NCBI RefSeq assembly: GCF_001247745.1
Contig: NZ_LAIR01000002.1
Coordinates: 3,968,001 to 4,032,000, forward strand
DNA length: 64,000 nt
Direction: 5' to 3'
DNA from: Luteipulveratus halotolerans
GTDB taxonomy: Bacteria; Actinomycetota; Actinomycetes; Actinomycetales; Dermatophilaceae
This document shows, in pieces, positions 16,406 to 26,026 of this stretch; position 1 is the first letter of the stretch, and each line of letters opens with the position of its first letter. The notes beneath the pieces were generated by a model. That model made no database searches and was not told the origin of the DNA. It saw only the letters and a program-made list of their open reading frames with translations. The position numbers and the translations under genes are program-made.

Positions 16406-17687
16406 GGCGGGCTCAGGTGGTTCGCGCAACGCCTGTGATGAAAGGTCAGGTGTTGCAGCATGTCTCGTCCTCGTCGTGGGAGGCCGCCGGTGCCGTGGGA
16501 GCGGCGTCGGCTGTTCTGGGAGGCGTTGGCCGGTGGTGAGTCGGTCGCGGCCGCGGCGGCCGCGGCGGGCGTGTCCGATCAGTCGGGGTATGTGTGGTTG
16601 GCCCAGTCCGGTGGTATTCCTCCGAGGGTGAGTGAGTCCGGTGGGCGCCTGAGCCTGGAAGATCGAGCACAGCTGCAGTGGTTGCTCTCACAGCAGCCGC
16701 GTCCGTCGTTGCGGGCGATCGCGGCGCAGCTGGGGCGGGCGCCCTCGACGATCACCCGGGAGCTGGTCCGGGCCGGGGTCGATCCGAAGGACCCGGTCGG
16801 TTATCAGGCCGCGCGGGCGCAGCGCCTGGCGCAGGACAACGCGCGGGCCGCCGGCGCGGCCCGGCACGCGGGTCGGCCGTTGAAGCTGAGCCCGGGGAGC
16901 CGGTTGTGGGCCGAAGTAGTCTCGGGGCTGAAACAGCGGCATAGCCCTGAGCAGATCGCTCACCGGCTGCGCACGGACTTCCCTGACGATCCGGAGATGC
17001 GGGTGTCGCACGAGACGATCTACCAGGCGCTGTACGTCCAAGGGCGTGGCAGCCTGCGCGCGCAGGTCGGTGACGCGTTGCGGTCCGGGCGGGCCCGGCG
17101 GATCCCGCGCGGCGCGGCTCGGGCCGGCAAGCACGCGAAGATCGTCGGGATGGTCAACATCAGCGAACGTCCTGCCGAGGCCGATGACCGGGCCGTGCCC
17201 GGCCACTGGGAAGGCGACCTGATCATCGGCGCCGGCAACCAGTCAGCGATCGGGACCCTGGTCGAGCGATCGACCCGGTTCGTGATGCTGCTGCACCTGC
17301 CCAACGGGCACACCGCCGAGCAGGTCGAGCAAGCCATGACCGCCAAGATCATGACCCTGCCCGAACACCTACGCCGGTCACTGACCTGGGACCAGGGCAG
17401 CGAGATGGCCCGGCACGCCAGCTTCAGCCTCGCCACCGGCATCCCGGTCTACTTCTGTGACCCGCGCTCACCCTGGCAACGCGGCAGCAACGAGAACACC
17501 AACGGCCTGCTACGCCAGTACTTCCCCAAGAGCACCGACCTGTCCCTGCACGGCCCCGGCATCCTGGACAACGTCGCAGCAGAGCTCAACGGCCGCCCCC
17601 GCAAGACCCTCGGCTGGGCCACCCCAGCCGAGAAGCTCAACAAGCTCCTCAACCAGCAAAACGTTGCGTAAACCGCTTGAGACCGCC
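16406..17687 (+). mobile_element. IS30-family insertion sequence, intact
   Basis: 1,282 bp. Terminal inverted repeats of 28 bp (21 identical): the left end starts GGCGGGCTCAGG, the right end read inward starts GGCGGTCTCAAG, and both contain CGCAACG. A 3-bp target duplication TGT (16403-16405 and 17688-17690) flanks it. The only gene is a full-length transposase. The target is the centre of a family C palindrome, in line with the known liking of IS30 elements for palindromic targets. Confidence 0.93.
16460..17671 (+). CDS. IS30-family transposase
   Basis: 403 aa. N-terminal HTH regions ('GESVAAAAAAAGVSDQSGYVW' and 'SLRAIAAQLGRAPSTITREL', the IS30 HTH-38 type), then the DDE catalytic core: Asp253 in 'GHWEGDLIIG', Asp311 in 'LTWDQGSEMA', Glu345 in 'RGSNENTNGLLRQYFPK'. 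'VSHETIYQALYVQGRG' is a further IS30 landmark. All catalytic residues are present and the frame is open, so the element is probably active. It starts 54 bp inside the left IS end. Confidence 0.95.
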   Translation: MSRPRRGRPPVPWERRRLFWEALAGGESVAAAAAAAGVSDQSGYVWLAQSGGIPPRVSESGGRLSLEDRAQLQWLLSQQPRPSLRAIAAQLGRAPSTITRELVRAGVDPKDPVGYQAARAQRLAQDNARAAGAARHAGRPLKLSPGSRLWAEVVSGLKQRHSPEQIAHRLRTDFPDDPEMRVSHETIYQALYVQGRGSLRAQVGDALRSGRARRIPRGAARAGKHAKIVGMVNISERPAEADDRAVPGHWEGDLIIGAGNQSAIGTLVERSTRFVMLLHLPNGHTAEQVEQAMTAKIMTLPEHLRRSLTWDQGSEMARHASFSLATGIPVYFCDPRSPWQRGSNENTNGLLRQYFPKSTDLSLHGPGILDNVAAELNGRPRKTLGWATPAEKLNKLLNQQNVA

Positions 17688-17715
17688 TGTGCACCTGCCC
17701 AACTTTCGCCGGAGG

Positions 17716-17772
17716 CGGCGAAAGCTAGCGAACAGCACACGCATGGATGTGCACCCGCCCAACTTTTGCCGG
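17716..17772. repeat. Family C palindrome (copy 3)
   Basis: GGCGAAAGCTAGCGAACAGC, then GCATGGATGTGCACCC and GCCCAACTTTTGCCGG. It follows directly after the right half of copy 2, so two family C elements stood in tandem before the IS arrived. Confidence 0.8.
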
Positions 17773-17847
17773 TGAGAGGCCCGGTGGAGGGCAATCTGTG
17801 CCAGTCTGTGCGCACTGTGCGGTAACGATTGCCACCCGGAGGCTGAC

Positions 17848-19431
17848 ATGCCGAAGTCGTTGCGTCCCGTCCTCGTCGCGCTGTTCGCGACCCTGCTGGT
17901 CGTGTCGGGGGTGACGAGCGCCGGTGCGGGTACGCCGGCCGCGGCCCCTGCGGCGAGCCCGCCGACGGTCGTACCCCAGCCGTCACCCGGTGCGTGCCCG
18001 ACACAGGCCACCACACCCAAGCGTGATCTGCGGGCGATGTGGGTGGCGAGCGTCGCCAACATCGACTGGCCGTCCAAGCCTGGTCTCACCCCGAAGCAGC
18101 AGCAGGACGAGCTGACCGGCTGGCTCGACCTGGCGGTGAAGCAGCGCCACAACGCCGTCATCCTGCAGGTGCGCCCGACCGCGGACGCGTTCTGGCCGTC
18201 GTCGTACGAACCGTGGTCGAAGTACCTCACCGGCACGCAGGGGCAGGACCCCGGATGGGACCCGTTGGGGTACGCCGTCCGCGAGGCTCATCGGCGCAAC
18301 CTCGAGCTGCACGCGTGGTTCAACCCGTACCGGATCTCCATGGACACCAACGTGAATGCGCTGTCGCCGAGCCACCCGGCGCGGCTGCACCCGGACTGGG
18401 TGAAGGCGTACGGCGGCAAGCTCTACTACAACCCCGGCAACCCCGAGGCACGCCAGTACTCGGTCAACGCGATCCTCGACGCGGTCAAGAAGTACGACAT
18501 CGACGCGGTCCACTTCGACGACTACTTCTACCCGTATCCCGTTGCAGGACAGACGTTCGACGACGCGGCCGAGTACGCGAGGTACGGCAACGGCATGTCC
18601 CTCGCCGACTGGCGGCGCGACAACGTGACGACGTTCATCCGCGAGGTCCGCGACGGCATCCGGAAGTACCGGCCGCAGGCGCAGCTCGGTGTCTCGCCCT
18701 TCGCGATCTGGCGCAACAAGGCGACCGACCCCGAGGGCTCGGACACCACGGCCGGCGCGCAGACGTACGACGACCTCTACGCCGACACCCGCAAGTGGGT
18801 CAAGGACGAGCTGCTGGACTACATCACGCCTCAGGTCTACTGGTCGCGCGGGTTCGCGGCGGCTGACTACGAGAAGGTCACCGACTGGTGGGCCAGGCAG
18901 GTGACCGGCACGCGCGTACACCTCTACATCGGTCAGGCGACGTACAAGGTGGCGCAGAACGCTGACCCGAAATGGTCTGAGCCGCAGGAGCTCTCGTCGC
19001 ACCTTGACTTCAACACGCGCTACCCGCAGGTGCAGGGCAACATCTACTTCTCCGCGGTGCAGGTGAAGGCCGACCGTCTCGGCGCGACCTCTCTCCTGAA
19101 CGAGAAGTGGTACTCCAGGCCCGCCCTCACGCCCGCCTCGCCGTGGCTCGACGACGAGCCCGCCGCCCCGCGTACGCCGGTTGTCGCCTATGCGCGCGGT
19201 GGCCAGGTGACGTGGGTGGCGACGCCGGGAGCGACGTCGTACGCGATCTACCGGGTAGCGGGTCGACCTGGGTCGTGCGACCTGGCCGATGCGCGCAATC
19301 TGGTTGCCACTGTTCGTGATTCGCAGGGTGCGTTCCAGTCGTGGACGGACCCGGCTGCGGACGGCGGTACGTATGTCGTCACCGCGGTCGACCGCGTCGG
19401 TAACGAGTCGGCCGGCCGCGTGGCCGGCTGA
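17848..19431 (+). CDS. Secreted glycoside hydrolase-like family 10 (GHL10/YngK-like) protein
   Basis: 527 aa. A signal peptide (about residues 1-28, ending near 'SAGAG') is followed by a TIM-barrel domain: 'LRAMWVASVANIDWPSK', 'AVILQVRPTADAFW', 'HAWFNPYR', 'DAVHFDDYFYPYP' and 'DYITPQVYWSRGF' are GHL10 (former DUF187) hallmarks with the putative acidic catalytic residues. From about residue 430 a fibronectin-III-like module follows ('APRTPVVAYARGGQVTWVATPGATSYAIYRV'). Probably acts on wall or extracellular polysaccharide. GGAGG stands just before the ATG. It converges on anmK, which fits a cell-wall theme. Confidence 0.87.
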   Translation: MPKSLRPVLVALFATLLVVSGVTSAGAGTPAAAPAASPPTVVPQPSPGACPTQATTPKRDLRAMWVASVANIDWPSKPGLTPKQQQDELTGWLDLAVKQRHNAVILQVRPTADAFWPSSYEPWSKYLTGTQGQDPGWDPLGYAVREAHRRNLELHAWFNPYRISMDTNVNALSPSHPARLHPDWVKAYGGKLYYNPGNPEARQYSVNAILDAVKKYDIDAVHFDDYFYPYPVAGQTFDDAAEYARYGNGMSLADWRRDNVTTFIREVRDGIRKYRPQAQLGVSPFAIWRNKATDPEGSDTTAGAQTYDDLYADTRKWVKDELLDYITPQVYWSRGFAAADYEKVTDWWARQVTGTRVHLYIGQATYKVAQNADPKWSEPQELSSHLDFNTRYPQVQGNIYFSAVQVKADRLGATSLLNEKWYSRPALTPASPWLDDEPAAPRTPVVAYARGGQVTWVATPGATSYAIYRVAGRPGSCDLADARNLVATVRDSQGAFQSWTDPAADGGTYVVTAVDRVGNESAGRVAG

Positions 19432-19439
19432 GCGGGCCC

Positions 19440-19752
19440 GCGCTGGTTGAGCCCATCGCTGGTTGAGCCGGTCGAGCCGGTCGAGCCCATCGCTGGTTGA
19501 GCCGGTCGAGCCGGTCGAGCCCATCGCTGGTTGAGCCGGTCGAGCCCATCGCTGGTTGAGCCGGTCGAGCCGCTAGGCGAGAGCGTGTCGAAACCGAGGT
19601 GACATGTGGGGAGCGTCTCCCTCGCGGTTGCGGTGGTTTCGACTCGGGACTCCGCTAGCGCTCCGCCCCGGCTCAACCAGCGGAGTCTCCCGGCTCAACC
19701 AGCGGAGTCTCCCGGCTCAACCAGCGGAGTCTCCCGGCTCAACCAGCGGACC
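19440..19752. repeat. Family A repeat (copy 3), with amplified arms
   Basis: The left arm GCTGGTTGAG occurs five times in tandem with GCCGGTCGAG spacers, and the right arm CGGCTCAACCAGCG four times at 22-bp spacing. The single inner palindrome has GTGTCGAAACC and GGTTTCGAC. The anmK stop codon (19739-19741) is the TGA of the outermost right arm. It fills the whole convergent spacer. Confidence 0.85.
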
Positions 19753-20914
19753 CTGGGACGACTGTCAGGATGCGCGGCTCGACGCCGGGCTCGGGCAGGC
19801 GAACCGGCTTGTCCCCCAACGAGACCCGTCCCAGCACGCGCGGCCGGTCGGCGCCGGTCATGCCGGGCAGCACACCGGGCACCTGGTGCCAGGTGAGGTA
19901 GCCGACCAGCGCCATGAGGTACGCCTCCTTGTCGTCGGCGCTCAACCCGTACGCGTCGCTCGGGCCGACCTCCACGTCGGGCAGCAGCGCCCGCAACCGA
20001 GCCATCAGCACCGGGTTGTGCACTCCGCCACCGGAGACGACAAGACGTGAGTTCGGCTGCAGATCAAGGGAGTCCGCCACAGTGCGTGCCGTCAGCTCGG
20101 TCAGCGTCGCCACCAGGTCAGCGTCCGAGACCGGACGAACCTGCGCGACGAACCGGTCGACGTACGGCAGCGTGAACAGCTCGCGCCCGGTCGACTTCGG
20201 TGGCGCGAGCGCGTAGTACGGCTCGGCGAGCATCAGGTCGAGCAGGTCGGCGCGCACCGAGCCGTCGGCAGCGAGCCGACCGTCGACGTCGTACGACGAC
20301 CGCCCGCCCGTGATGCGCGTGACGGCGGCGTCGATGAGACAGCTCGCCGGACCGGTGTCGAAGGCAACAGCCGATCCGGAGGGCGTCACGACCGTCACGT
20401 TGGCGATGCCGCCGAGGTTGAGGGCTGCTCCGCCGCCGAGCCCGCGCAGCCAGAGCATGTCGAGGGTGCCCGCCAGCGGCGCCCCCTGGCCGCCCGCAGC
20501 GATGTCGCGCGCCCGCACGTCAGAGACCACGGGCAGCCCGGTGGCCTGCACGATGGGCGCGGGCTGGCCGAGCTGCAGCGTGCCCTCAGCCCGGCCGGCG
20601 GGCGATACCCAGTGGAACACCGTCTGCCCGTGGCTCACGACGAGGTCGGCATCACCGATGGACGCGATCAGGGAGGCGGCGGCCCGCCCGCACTCGCGCC
20701 CCACGAGCTCGTCGAGCTGCGCGACCTCGGCGACCGTCGTGCCCGCCGGAGGCAGCAGCGCGAGCAGCCGCGACCGCAGCGATGACGGCCACTCCCACGT
20801 GCGCGCGGCGAGCGGCTCCATCGTCAGCGCCCCGGACTCGGCCCCGGCGAACCGCGCCGCCGCGACGTCGAGCCCGTCCATCGAGGTGCCCGAGATCATG
20901 CCGACGACGATCAT
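19739..20914 (-). CDS. anmK: Anhydro-N-acetylmuramic acid kinase
   Basis: 391 aa. It opens and phosphorylates 1,6-anhydroMurNAc to MurNAc-6-P in wall recycling. Seen: 'VGMISGTSMDGLDVAA' (phosphate loop at the start), 'VVSHGQTVFHW', 'LQLGQPAPI', 'VSDVRARDIAAGGQGAPL' with the catalytic Asp, 'LNLGGIANVT', 'FDTGPASCLIDA' and 'VVSGGGVHNPVLMARL'. The last residues (Gly-Ser-Ala-Gly) and the stop run into the repeat. The downstream enzyme MurQ is encoded 4 kb away at 25089. Confidence 0.96.
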   Translation of the reverse strand: MIVVGMISGTSMDGLDVAAARFAGAESGALTMEPLAARTWEWPSSLRSRLLALLPPAGTTVAEVAQLDELVGRECGRAAASLIASIGDADLVVSHGQTVFHWVSPAGRAEGTLQLGQPAPIVQATGLPVVSDVRARDIAAGGQGAPLAGTLDMLWLRGLGGGAALNLGGIANVTVVTPSGSAVAFDTGPASCLIDAAVTRITGGRSSYDVDGRLAADGSVRADLLDLMLAEPYYALAPPKSTGRELFTLPYVDRFVAQVRPVSDADLVATLTELTARTVADSLDLQPNSRLVVSGGGVHNPVLMARLRALLPDVEVGPSDAYGLSADDKEAYLMALVGYLTWHQVPGVLPGMTGADRPRVLGRVSLGDKPVRLPEPGVEPRILTVVPGSAG

Positions 20915-20936
20915 GGCCGGACGGTACCGTCTGGGG

Positions 20937-21782
20937 GTGCTTGTCGTCCGAACCGTCGCTGACCTGCGTGAGTCCCTGCGTGCTGCCCGCCGTGCGGAGG
21001 CCACGATCGGCCTCGTGCCCACGATGGGGGCGCTGCACCACGGGCACGAGGCGCTGATGGAGCAGGCCCGCCGAGAGTGCGACGTCGTGGTCATCTCGAT
21101 CTTCGTCAACCCGACGCAGTTCAACGACCCGACCGATCTCGAGCGCTACCCGCGCACCGAGGAGGCCGACCTCGCCGCGGCCGAGCGCAACGGTGTCGAC
21201 ATCGCGTTCGTGCCGGACGTCGCCGAGATGTACCCCTCCGGCTCGTCGATCGAGGTCCGCCTCGACGGGCCGCTCGTCGACACGCTCGAGGGCGCGCACC
21301 GCGGGTCCGACCACTTCCACGGCGTGACGACCGTGGTCGCCAAGCTGTTCAACATCGCCCAGCCGACGCACGCCTACTTCGGGCAGAAGGACGCCCAGCA
21401 GGTGCTCGTGGTGCAGGCGCTGGTGCGCGAGCTCAACCTGCCCGTCGAGATCCGCGTCGTCGACACGGTCCGCGAGCCCGATGGCCTGGCGATGTCGAGC
21501 CGCAACATCCACGTCAAGGGTGACGACCGGCGGCGGGCGCTCGCCCTCAAGGCTGCGCTCGACGCGACCCAGTCGGCGTACGACGGTGGGTCGCGTGACG
21601 GTGCCGCCCTCGTCGAGGCGGGGGTCGCCGCCATGAAGACGTACGACGTCGAGCCCGAGTACCTCGCGGTCGTCGACCCGGTGACGCTCGAGCCCCTGAC
21701 GGAGGTCGACGCAGGCGCGCTCGTCGTGATCGCCGCTCCCGTCGGCCCGGTCCGACTCATCGACAACGCTGTGATCCGCTGA
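20937..21782 (+). CDS. panC: Pantothenate synthetase
   Basis: 281 aa. Joins pantoate and beta-alanine using ATP. Seen: 'GLVPTMGALHHGHEALM' with the HxGH motif, 'VISIFVNPTQFNDPTDLERYPRT', 'FHGVTTVVAKLFNIAQPTHAYFGQKDAQQ' and 'REPDGLAMSSRN' (KMSKS-like). Starts from GTG 20937, only 22 bp from the divergent anmK start, so each gene's promoter must reach into the other gene or both messages are leaderless. Followed 15 bp later by panB. Confidence 0.95.
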   Translation: MLVVRTVADLRESLRAARRAEATIGLVPTMGALHHGHEALMEQARRECDVVVISIFVNPTQFNDPTDLERYPRTEEADLAAAERNGVDIAFVPDVAEMYPSGSSIEVRLDGPLVDTLEGAHRGSDHFHGVTTVVAKLFNIAQPTHAYFGQKDAQQVLVVQALVRELNLPVEIRVVDTVREPDGLAMSSRNIHVKGDDRRRALALKAALDATQSAYDGGSRDGAALVEAGVAAMKTYDVEPEYLAVVDPVTLEPLTEVDAGALVVIAAPVGPVRLIDNAVIR

Positions 21783-21797
21783 TCGGAGATCTCTCGA

Positions 21798-22691
<894 letters not shown>

Positions 22692-22700
22692 CACATCGCC

Positions 22701-22775
22701 CGCCGAGAGGCACACCGTTCGCCCAGAGGCACACCCCTGGGCCTTGCCTCTCGCCGAACGGTGTGCCTCTCGGTG
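22701..22775. terminator. Long hairpin after panB
   Basis: Outer arms CGCCGAGAGGCACACCGTTCG-like (22701-22721) and its complement (22755-22775, one mismatch). Inside lies a second GAGGCACACC / GCCTCTCG pair. No T-run. It is probably the panCB terminator; the nested AGAGGCACACC motif suggests a small repeat family of its own. Confidence 0.65.
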
Positions 22776-22843
22776 AGCGCGCGGGCGAGGGTCCGCTGCT
22801 ACCTTCGGGGCCACACCGGCCAGGTCGAAACAGGGGGAGTGCT

Positions 22844-23161
22844 GTGGGAGATCTCGTACGCGGCCGCGGCCGCCTCATCGCGGTGCTCGCCGCCGTCGCG
22901 CTCGTCGTGGTGCTGGTGGCCGCGAAGGTGTGGCCCTCCGACACCACGACCGGCTGCACCAAGGACGCATCGGGCGCCCCGCTCTCGGCCCATGACGCCG
23001 AGCTGACGTCCAACCCGATCGTGCAGCGCGTGGCTCAGGGCGTGGCGCACGAAGACGCGCGGCGCTATCTCGACCAGAGCAGCCTCGAGGTGCCGTCGAA
23101 GGCTGACGCCGAGCGCGTCGCGAAGTCCCTCGACAAGAACGGCCACTGCATCAACGCCTGA
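22844..23161 (+). CDS. Small membrane-anchored protein, unknown function
   Basis: 105 aa. One N-terminal helix ('LIAVLAAVALVVVLVAAKVW', about residues 9-28), then a soluble extracytoplasmic part with two Cys ('TTGCTKDASG' and 'NGHCINA' near the end) that may form a disulfide. GTG start with GGGGGAG 5 bases upstream. I do not recognise the family. Its 3' end overlaps the end of the convergent murK-like gene by 11 bp. Confidence 0.6.
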   Translation: MGDLVRGRGRLIAVLAAVALVVVLVAAKVWPSDTTTGCTKDASGAPLSAHDAELTSNPIVQRVAQGVAHEDARRYLDQSSLEVPSKADAERVAKSLDKNGHCINA

Positions 23162-24023
23162 GCCGGTGCACGTGGCGCTCGTGAGGCAGGTCGTGGCGGT
23201 CGAGCAGCAGCTGGGCGCCGTCGAGCGCTGAGCCGCTCGCCGCGCGCCACCGCAGCGGCCTGACCGCCTCGGCCATCGGCGCGAGCAGGGCCGACCCGAG
23301 ACCGGTGAGCCCGCCCACGACGGCGACGCTGTCGACTCCGCCGACCTCGTCGGCCGCCTCGGTCGCCGTACGCGCCAGGGCCGAGGCCGCTGAGGCGATC
23401 AGTGCCGCGGCCGCCGCGTCACCGTCAGCCGCCAGGGCGCCGAGGTCGGGCACCAGCGAGGCGCGCCGCCGAGCGTGCTCGTACGACCGGTCGCCCGCCA
23501 GCTCGCGCCACGTGTCACCGAGGCGTCGGCGTACGACGTCCGCCCACCTGCCCGAGTGCGCCGCCTCGGTGATCATCGCCGTCCCGATCCAGGCTCCGCT
23601 TCCGACGTCGCCGTCGACCGGGCCGAGCCCGTCGACGACCGCGACTGCACCGTTCGGACCGACCGCGACCGCGACCGCGCCGGTGCCCGCGACGACGACC
23701 ACCCCGGCCGTACCGCCGAGCGCACCGGCGTGGGCCGTCACGGCGTCGCTGGTCACGGCGACCGAGGCGCCGGCGTACGTCGTGTGCAGCCGCTCGGCGA
23801 GATGCTGTGCGGCGTCGGGGTCGGTGAGCGCGCCGGCCGCGCCGACGGCGAGCCGGCGTACGGACGTCACACCCGTGGCGGTCACTGCCTGCTGGATACT
23901 GGCGAGCGCGGCTCCGGCTCCGGCCGGAGTGCTCAGGCCAGGAGCGCCGACGGCCTCGCCGATCGCTCCGCCGCTGCGGGCCCGGCACCGGGTCTTGCCC
24001 AGGTCGAGCACCACATCCGTCAC
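23151..24023 (-). CDS. murK: BadF/BadG-type N-acetylglucosamine/MurNAc kinase
   Basis: 290 aa ASKHA-fold kinase. Seen: 'VLDLGKTRCRAR' (phosphate-1, in which a typical Gly-Gly-Thr is Gly-Lys-Thr), 'VVVVAGTGAVAVAV' (phosphate-2), 'GDVGSGAWIG' as in GlcNAc kinases, and 'VAVVGGLTGLGSALL' (adenosine). Family members phosphorylate GlcNAc, MurNAc (MurK) or glucosamine. Divergent neighbours are an RpiR/MurR regulator and MurQ, which favours MurNAc/GlcNAc salvage; the exact sugar is inferred. The GTG at 24023 is chosen because it begins the conserved domain; the longer upstream frame would cross the regulator promoter. Confidence 0.8.
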   Translation of the reverse strand: MTDVVLDLGKTRCRARSGGAIGEAVGAPGLSTPAGAGAALASIQQAVTATGVTSVRRLAVGAAGALTDPDAAQHLAERLHTTYAGASVAVTSDAVTAHAGALGGTAGVVVVAGTGAVAVAVGPNGAVAVVDGLGPVDGDVGSGAWIGTAMITEAAHSGRWADVVRRRLGDTWRELAGDRSYEHARRRASLVPDLGALAADGDAAAAALIASAASALARTATEAADEVGGVDSVAVVGGLTGLGSALLAPMAEAVRPLRWRAASGSALDGAQLLLDRHDLPHERHVHRLRR

Positions 24024-24147
24024 CGGGTCAGCCTGCTGGTGGGCCTCAGCAGATGTCAACGATTTCCCGCCTCCAGAGGTCGAAGGTTGGTTGTTGCCAT
24101 TCCAGGTGGCTAGGGTGACCCCAGATTCAGGAGCGGAGGGTTGCGCC

Positions 24148-25092
24148 ATGCCACGCACAACGAAGTCGGCAGGTTCCGCCGTCAGTGGTCGCCAGAGCGA
24201 CGTGCTGGTGCGCCTCAGGTCATCGTTGCCGAGTCTGCAGCCGGCTGAGCAGCGGGTCGCCCAGGTCGTCATCAGCGATCCCGCGTCGTCGGCTCATCTG
24301 TCGATCACGGGTCTCGCCGAAGAGGCTGCCACGTCCGTGGCCACCGTGGCACGGTTTGCCCGAAAAGCCGGCTTCAACGGATATCCCGAGCTGCGCATCG
24401 CGCTCGCGGGTGCGGCGGCGCGCGAGGACGTCCTGCTCGGTGTGGCCGGCCGGCAGCCCCCGGCCGAGCTCGACGAGTCCGCCTCGCTGCGCGATGTCGT
24501 CGGCTCGATCGTCCACCACGAGACACGTGCTCTGCAGGAGACCGCCGAGCACCTCGACCTCGACCAGCTGCAGGCCGCCGTCGACGCGATCGGCAGTGCT
24601 CGCCGCGTCGACGTCTTCGGCGTCGGTGCCAGTGGCGCGGTCGCCACCGACCTGTCCGCCAAGCTGCAGCGCATCGGCCGAATCGCGTTCTGCTGGACCG
24701 AGATTCACGCTGCTGCGACCGCGACGGCGCTGCTCGGCAAGGGCGACGTCGCCGTCGGCATCTCCCACAGCGGAGCCACCGTCGACACCGTCGAACCCCT
24801 CACCCGCGCCCGCGACGCAGGCGCCACGACGGTCGCGATCACCAACTTCGACGGGTCGCCGCTCGCCGACGCCGCCGACATCGTCCTGACGACCGCTGCC
24901 CGCGAGACGACGTTCCGGTCGGGCGCCACCGCGAGCCGCACCGCTCAGCTGGCGGTCGTCGACATCCTGTTCGTCGCGGTGGCCCGCCTCGACCTGTCGG
25001 CCTCCACCGACGCACTGAGCAAGACGCACGACGCTGTCACCGCCCGCCGACTGCCGACGTCGCGTACGAGCGACGGCCGGAGCCGCGCGTGA
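24148..25092 (+). CDS. murR: MurR/RpiR-family transcriptional regulator
   Basis: 314 aa. N-terminal HTH_6 domain ('LQPAEQRVAQVVISDP', 'SITGLAEEAATSVATVARFARKAGFNGYPELRIAL') followed by a SIS sugar-phosphate-binding domain ('VDVFGVGASGAVATDLSAKLQRIG', 'AVGISHSGATVDTVEPLTRARDAGATTVAITN'). Such regulators sense MurNAc-6-P or a related sugar phosphate. A GGAGCGGAGGG ribosome site stands before ATG 24148. It overlaps murQ by 4 bp (GTGA) and is divergent from the murK-like gene, so it probably controls both sides from the 124-bp spacer. Confidence 0.88.
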   Translation: MPRTTKSAGSAVSGRQSDVLVRLRSSLPSLQPAEQRVAQVVISDPASSAHLSITGLAEEAATSVATVARFARKAGFNGYPELRIALAGAAAREDVLLGVAGRQPPAELDESASLRDVVGSIVHHETRALQETAEHLDLDQLQAAVDAIGSARRVDVFGVGASGAVATDLSAKLQRIGRIAFCWTEIHAAATATALLGKGDVAVGISHSGATVDTVEPLTRARDAGATTVAITNFDGSPLADAADIVLTTAARETTFRSGATASRTAQLAVVDILFVAVARLDLSASTDALSKTHDAVTARRLPTSRTSDGRSRA

Positions 25093-26012
25093 CCTCATCG
25101 CCCGTCGACCCGGCACTCGCCGGGCTCGCCACCGAGGGCCGCAACCCCTCGTCCCAGGGTCTCGACCGGATGACCACGGCCGAGCTCGTCGCGCTGATGA
25201 ACGCCGAGGACGCCGGTGTCGCCTCCGCGGTGGCGCAGGCACTGCCCCAGGTCACCGCCGCGGTCGACCTCGTCGCGCGCTCGATCCACGACGGCGGGCG
25301 CCTCGTCTACATCGGCGCCGGCACCAGCGGGCGGCTCGCGCTGCTCGACGCGGCCGAGTGCCCGCCGACCTTCAGCACCGACCCGGCCCAGGTCATCACG
25401 CTCCTCGCCGGTGGCGAGCAGGCTTTCACCCAGGCCGTCGAGGGCGCCGAGGACGACACCGACGCCGCGGCACAGGACATCGACGCCGCAGGTGTCGGAC
25501 CACTCGACACCGTCGTCGGCCTGACGGCGAGCGGCCGTACGCCGTACGTCGTGGCCGGGCTCGACCGCGCTCGCGAGCTCGGTGCCCCGACGGTGTCGAT
25601 CTCGTGCAACGCCGGCTCGGTCGTGAGCGGCCACGCCGACGTCGCGATCGAGGTCGTGACCGGCCCGGAGGTGCTCACCGGCTCGACCCGGCTCAAGGCC
25701 GGCACTGCTCAGAAGATGGTCTGCAACATGCTGACCACCGCCTCGATGGTGCGCAACGGCAAGACGTTCAAGGACCTCATGGTCGACATGCGGCCCACCA
25801 ACGGCAAGCTGCTCGACCGGGCCCGCCGTATCGTGGCGGCCGCGGCCGACGTCGACGTCGCCACGGCGGGCGCGGCCCTCGACCGTGCCGACGGCAGCAC
25901 CAAGGTCGCTATCGTCATGCTCCTGACGGGCCGCGACGCGCGCGGTTCGCAGGCCCTGCTCGCCGCGAGCGACGGGGTCGTCTCTGCGGCGCTCGCAGGC
26001 CGCACCGGCTGA
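25089..26012 (+). CDS. murQ: N-acetylmuramic acid 6-phosphate etherase
   Basis: 307 aa. Cleaves the lactyl ether of MurNAc-6-P to GlcNAc-6-P and lactate. Seen: 'LATEGRNPSSQGLDRMTTAELVALMNAED', 'GRLVYIGAGTSGRLALLDAAECPPTFSTDP', 'AGGEQAFTQAVEGAEDD' with the catalytic Glu region, 'GLTASGRTPYV', 'EVLTGSTRLKAGTAQKMVCNMLTTASMVRNGKTF' (signature). GTG start coupled to murR. With anmK at 19739 it completes the anhydroMurNAc to GlcNAc-6-P route. Confidence 0.97.
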   Translation: MTSSPVDPALAGLATEGRNPSSQGLDRMTTAELVALMNAEDAGVASAVAQALPQVTAAVDLVARSIHDGGRLVYIGAGTSGRLALLDAAECPPTFSTDPAQVITLLAGGEQAFTQAVEGAEDDTDAAAQDIDAAGVGPLDTVVGLTASGRTPYVVAGLDRARELGAPTVSISCNAGSVVSGHADVAIEVVTGPEVLTGSTRLKAGTAQKMVCNMLTTASMVRNGKTFKDLMVDMRPTNGKLLDRARRIVAAAADVDVATAGAALDRADGSTKVAIVMLLTGRDARGSQALLAASDGVVSAALAGRTG

Positions 26013-26026
26013 CAGGGGGGAGCGCG

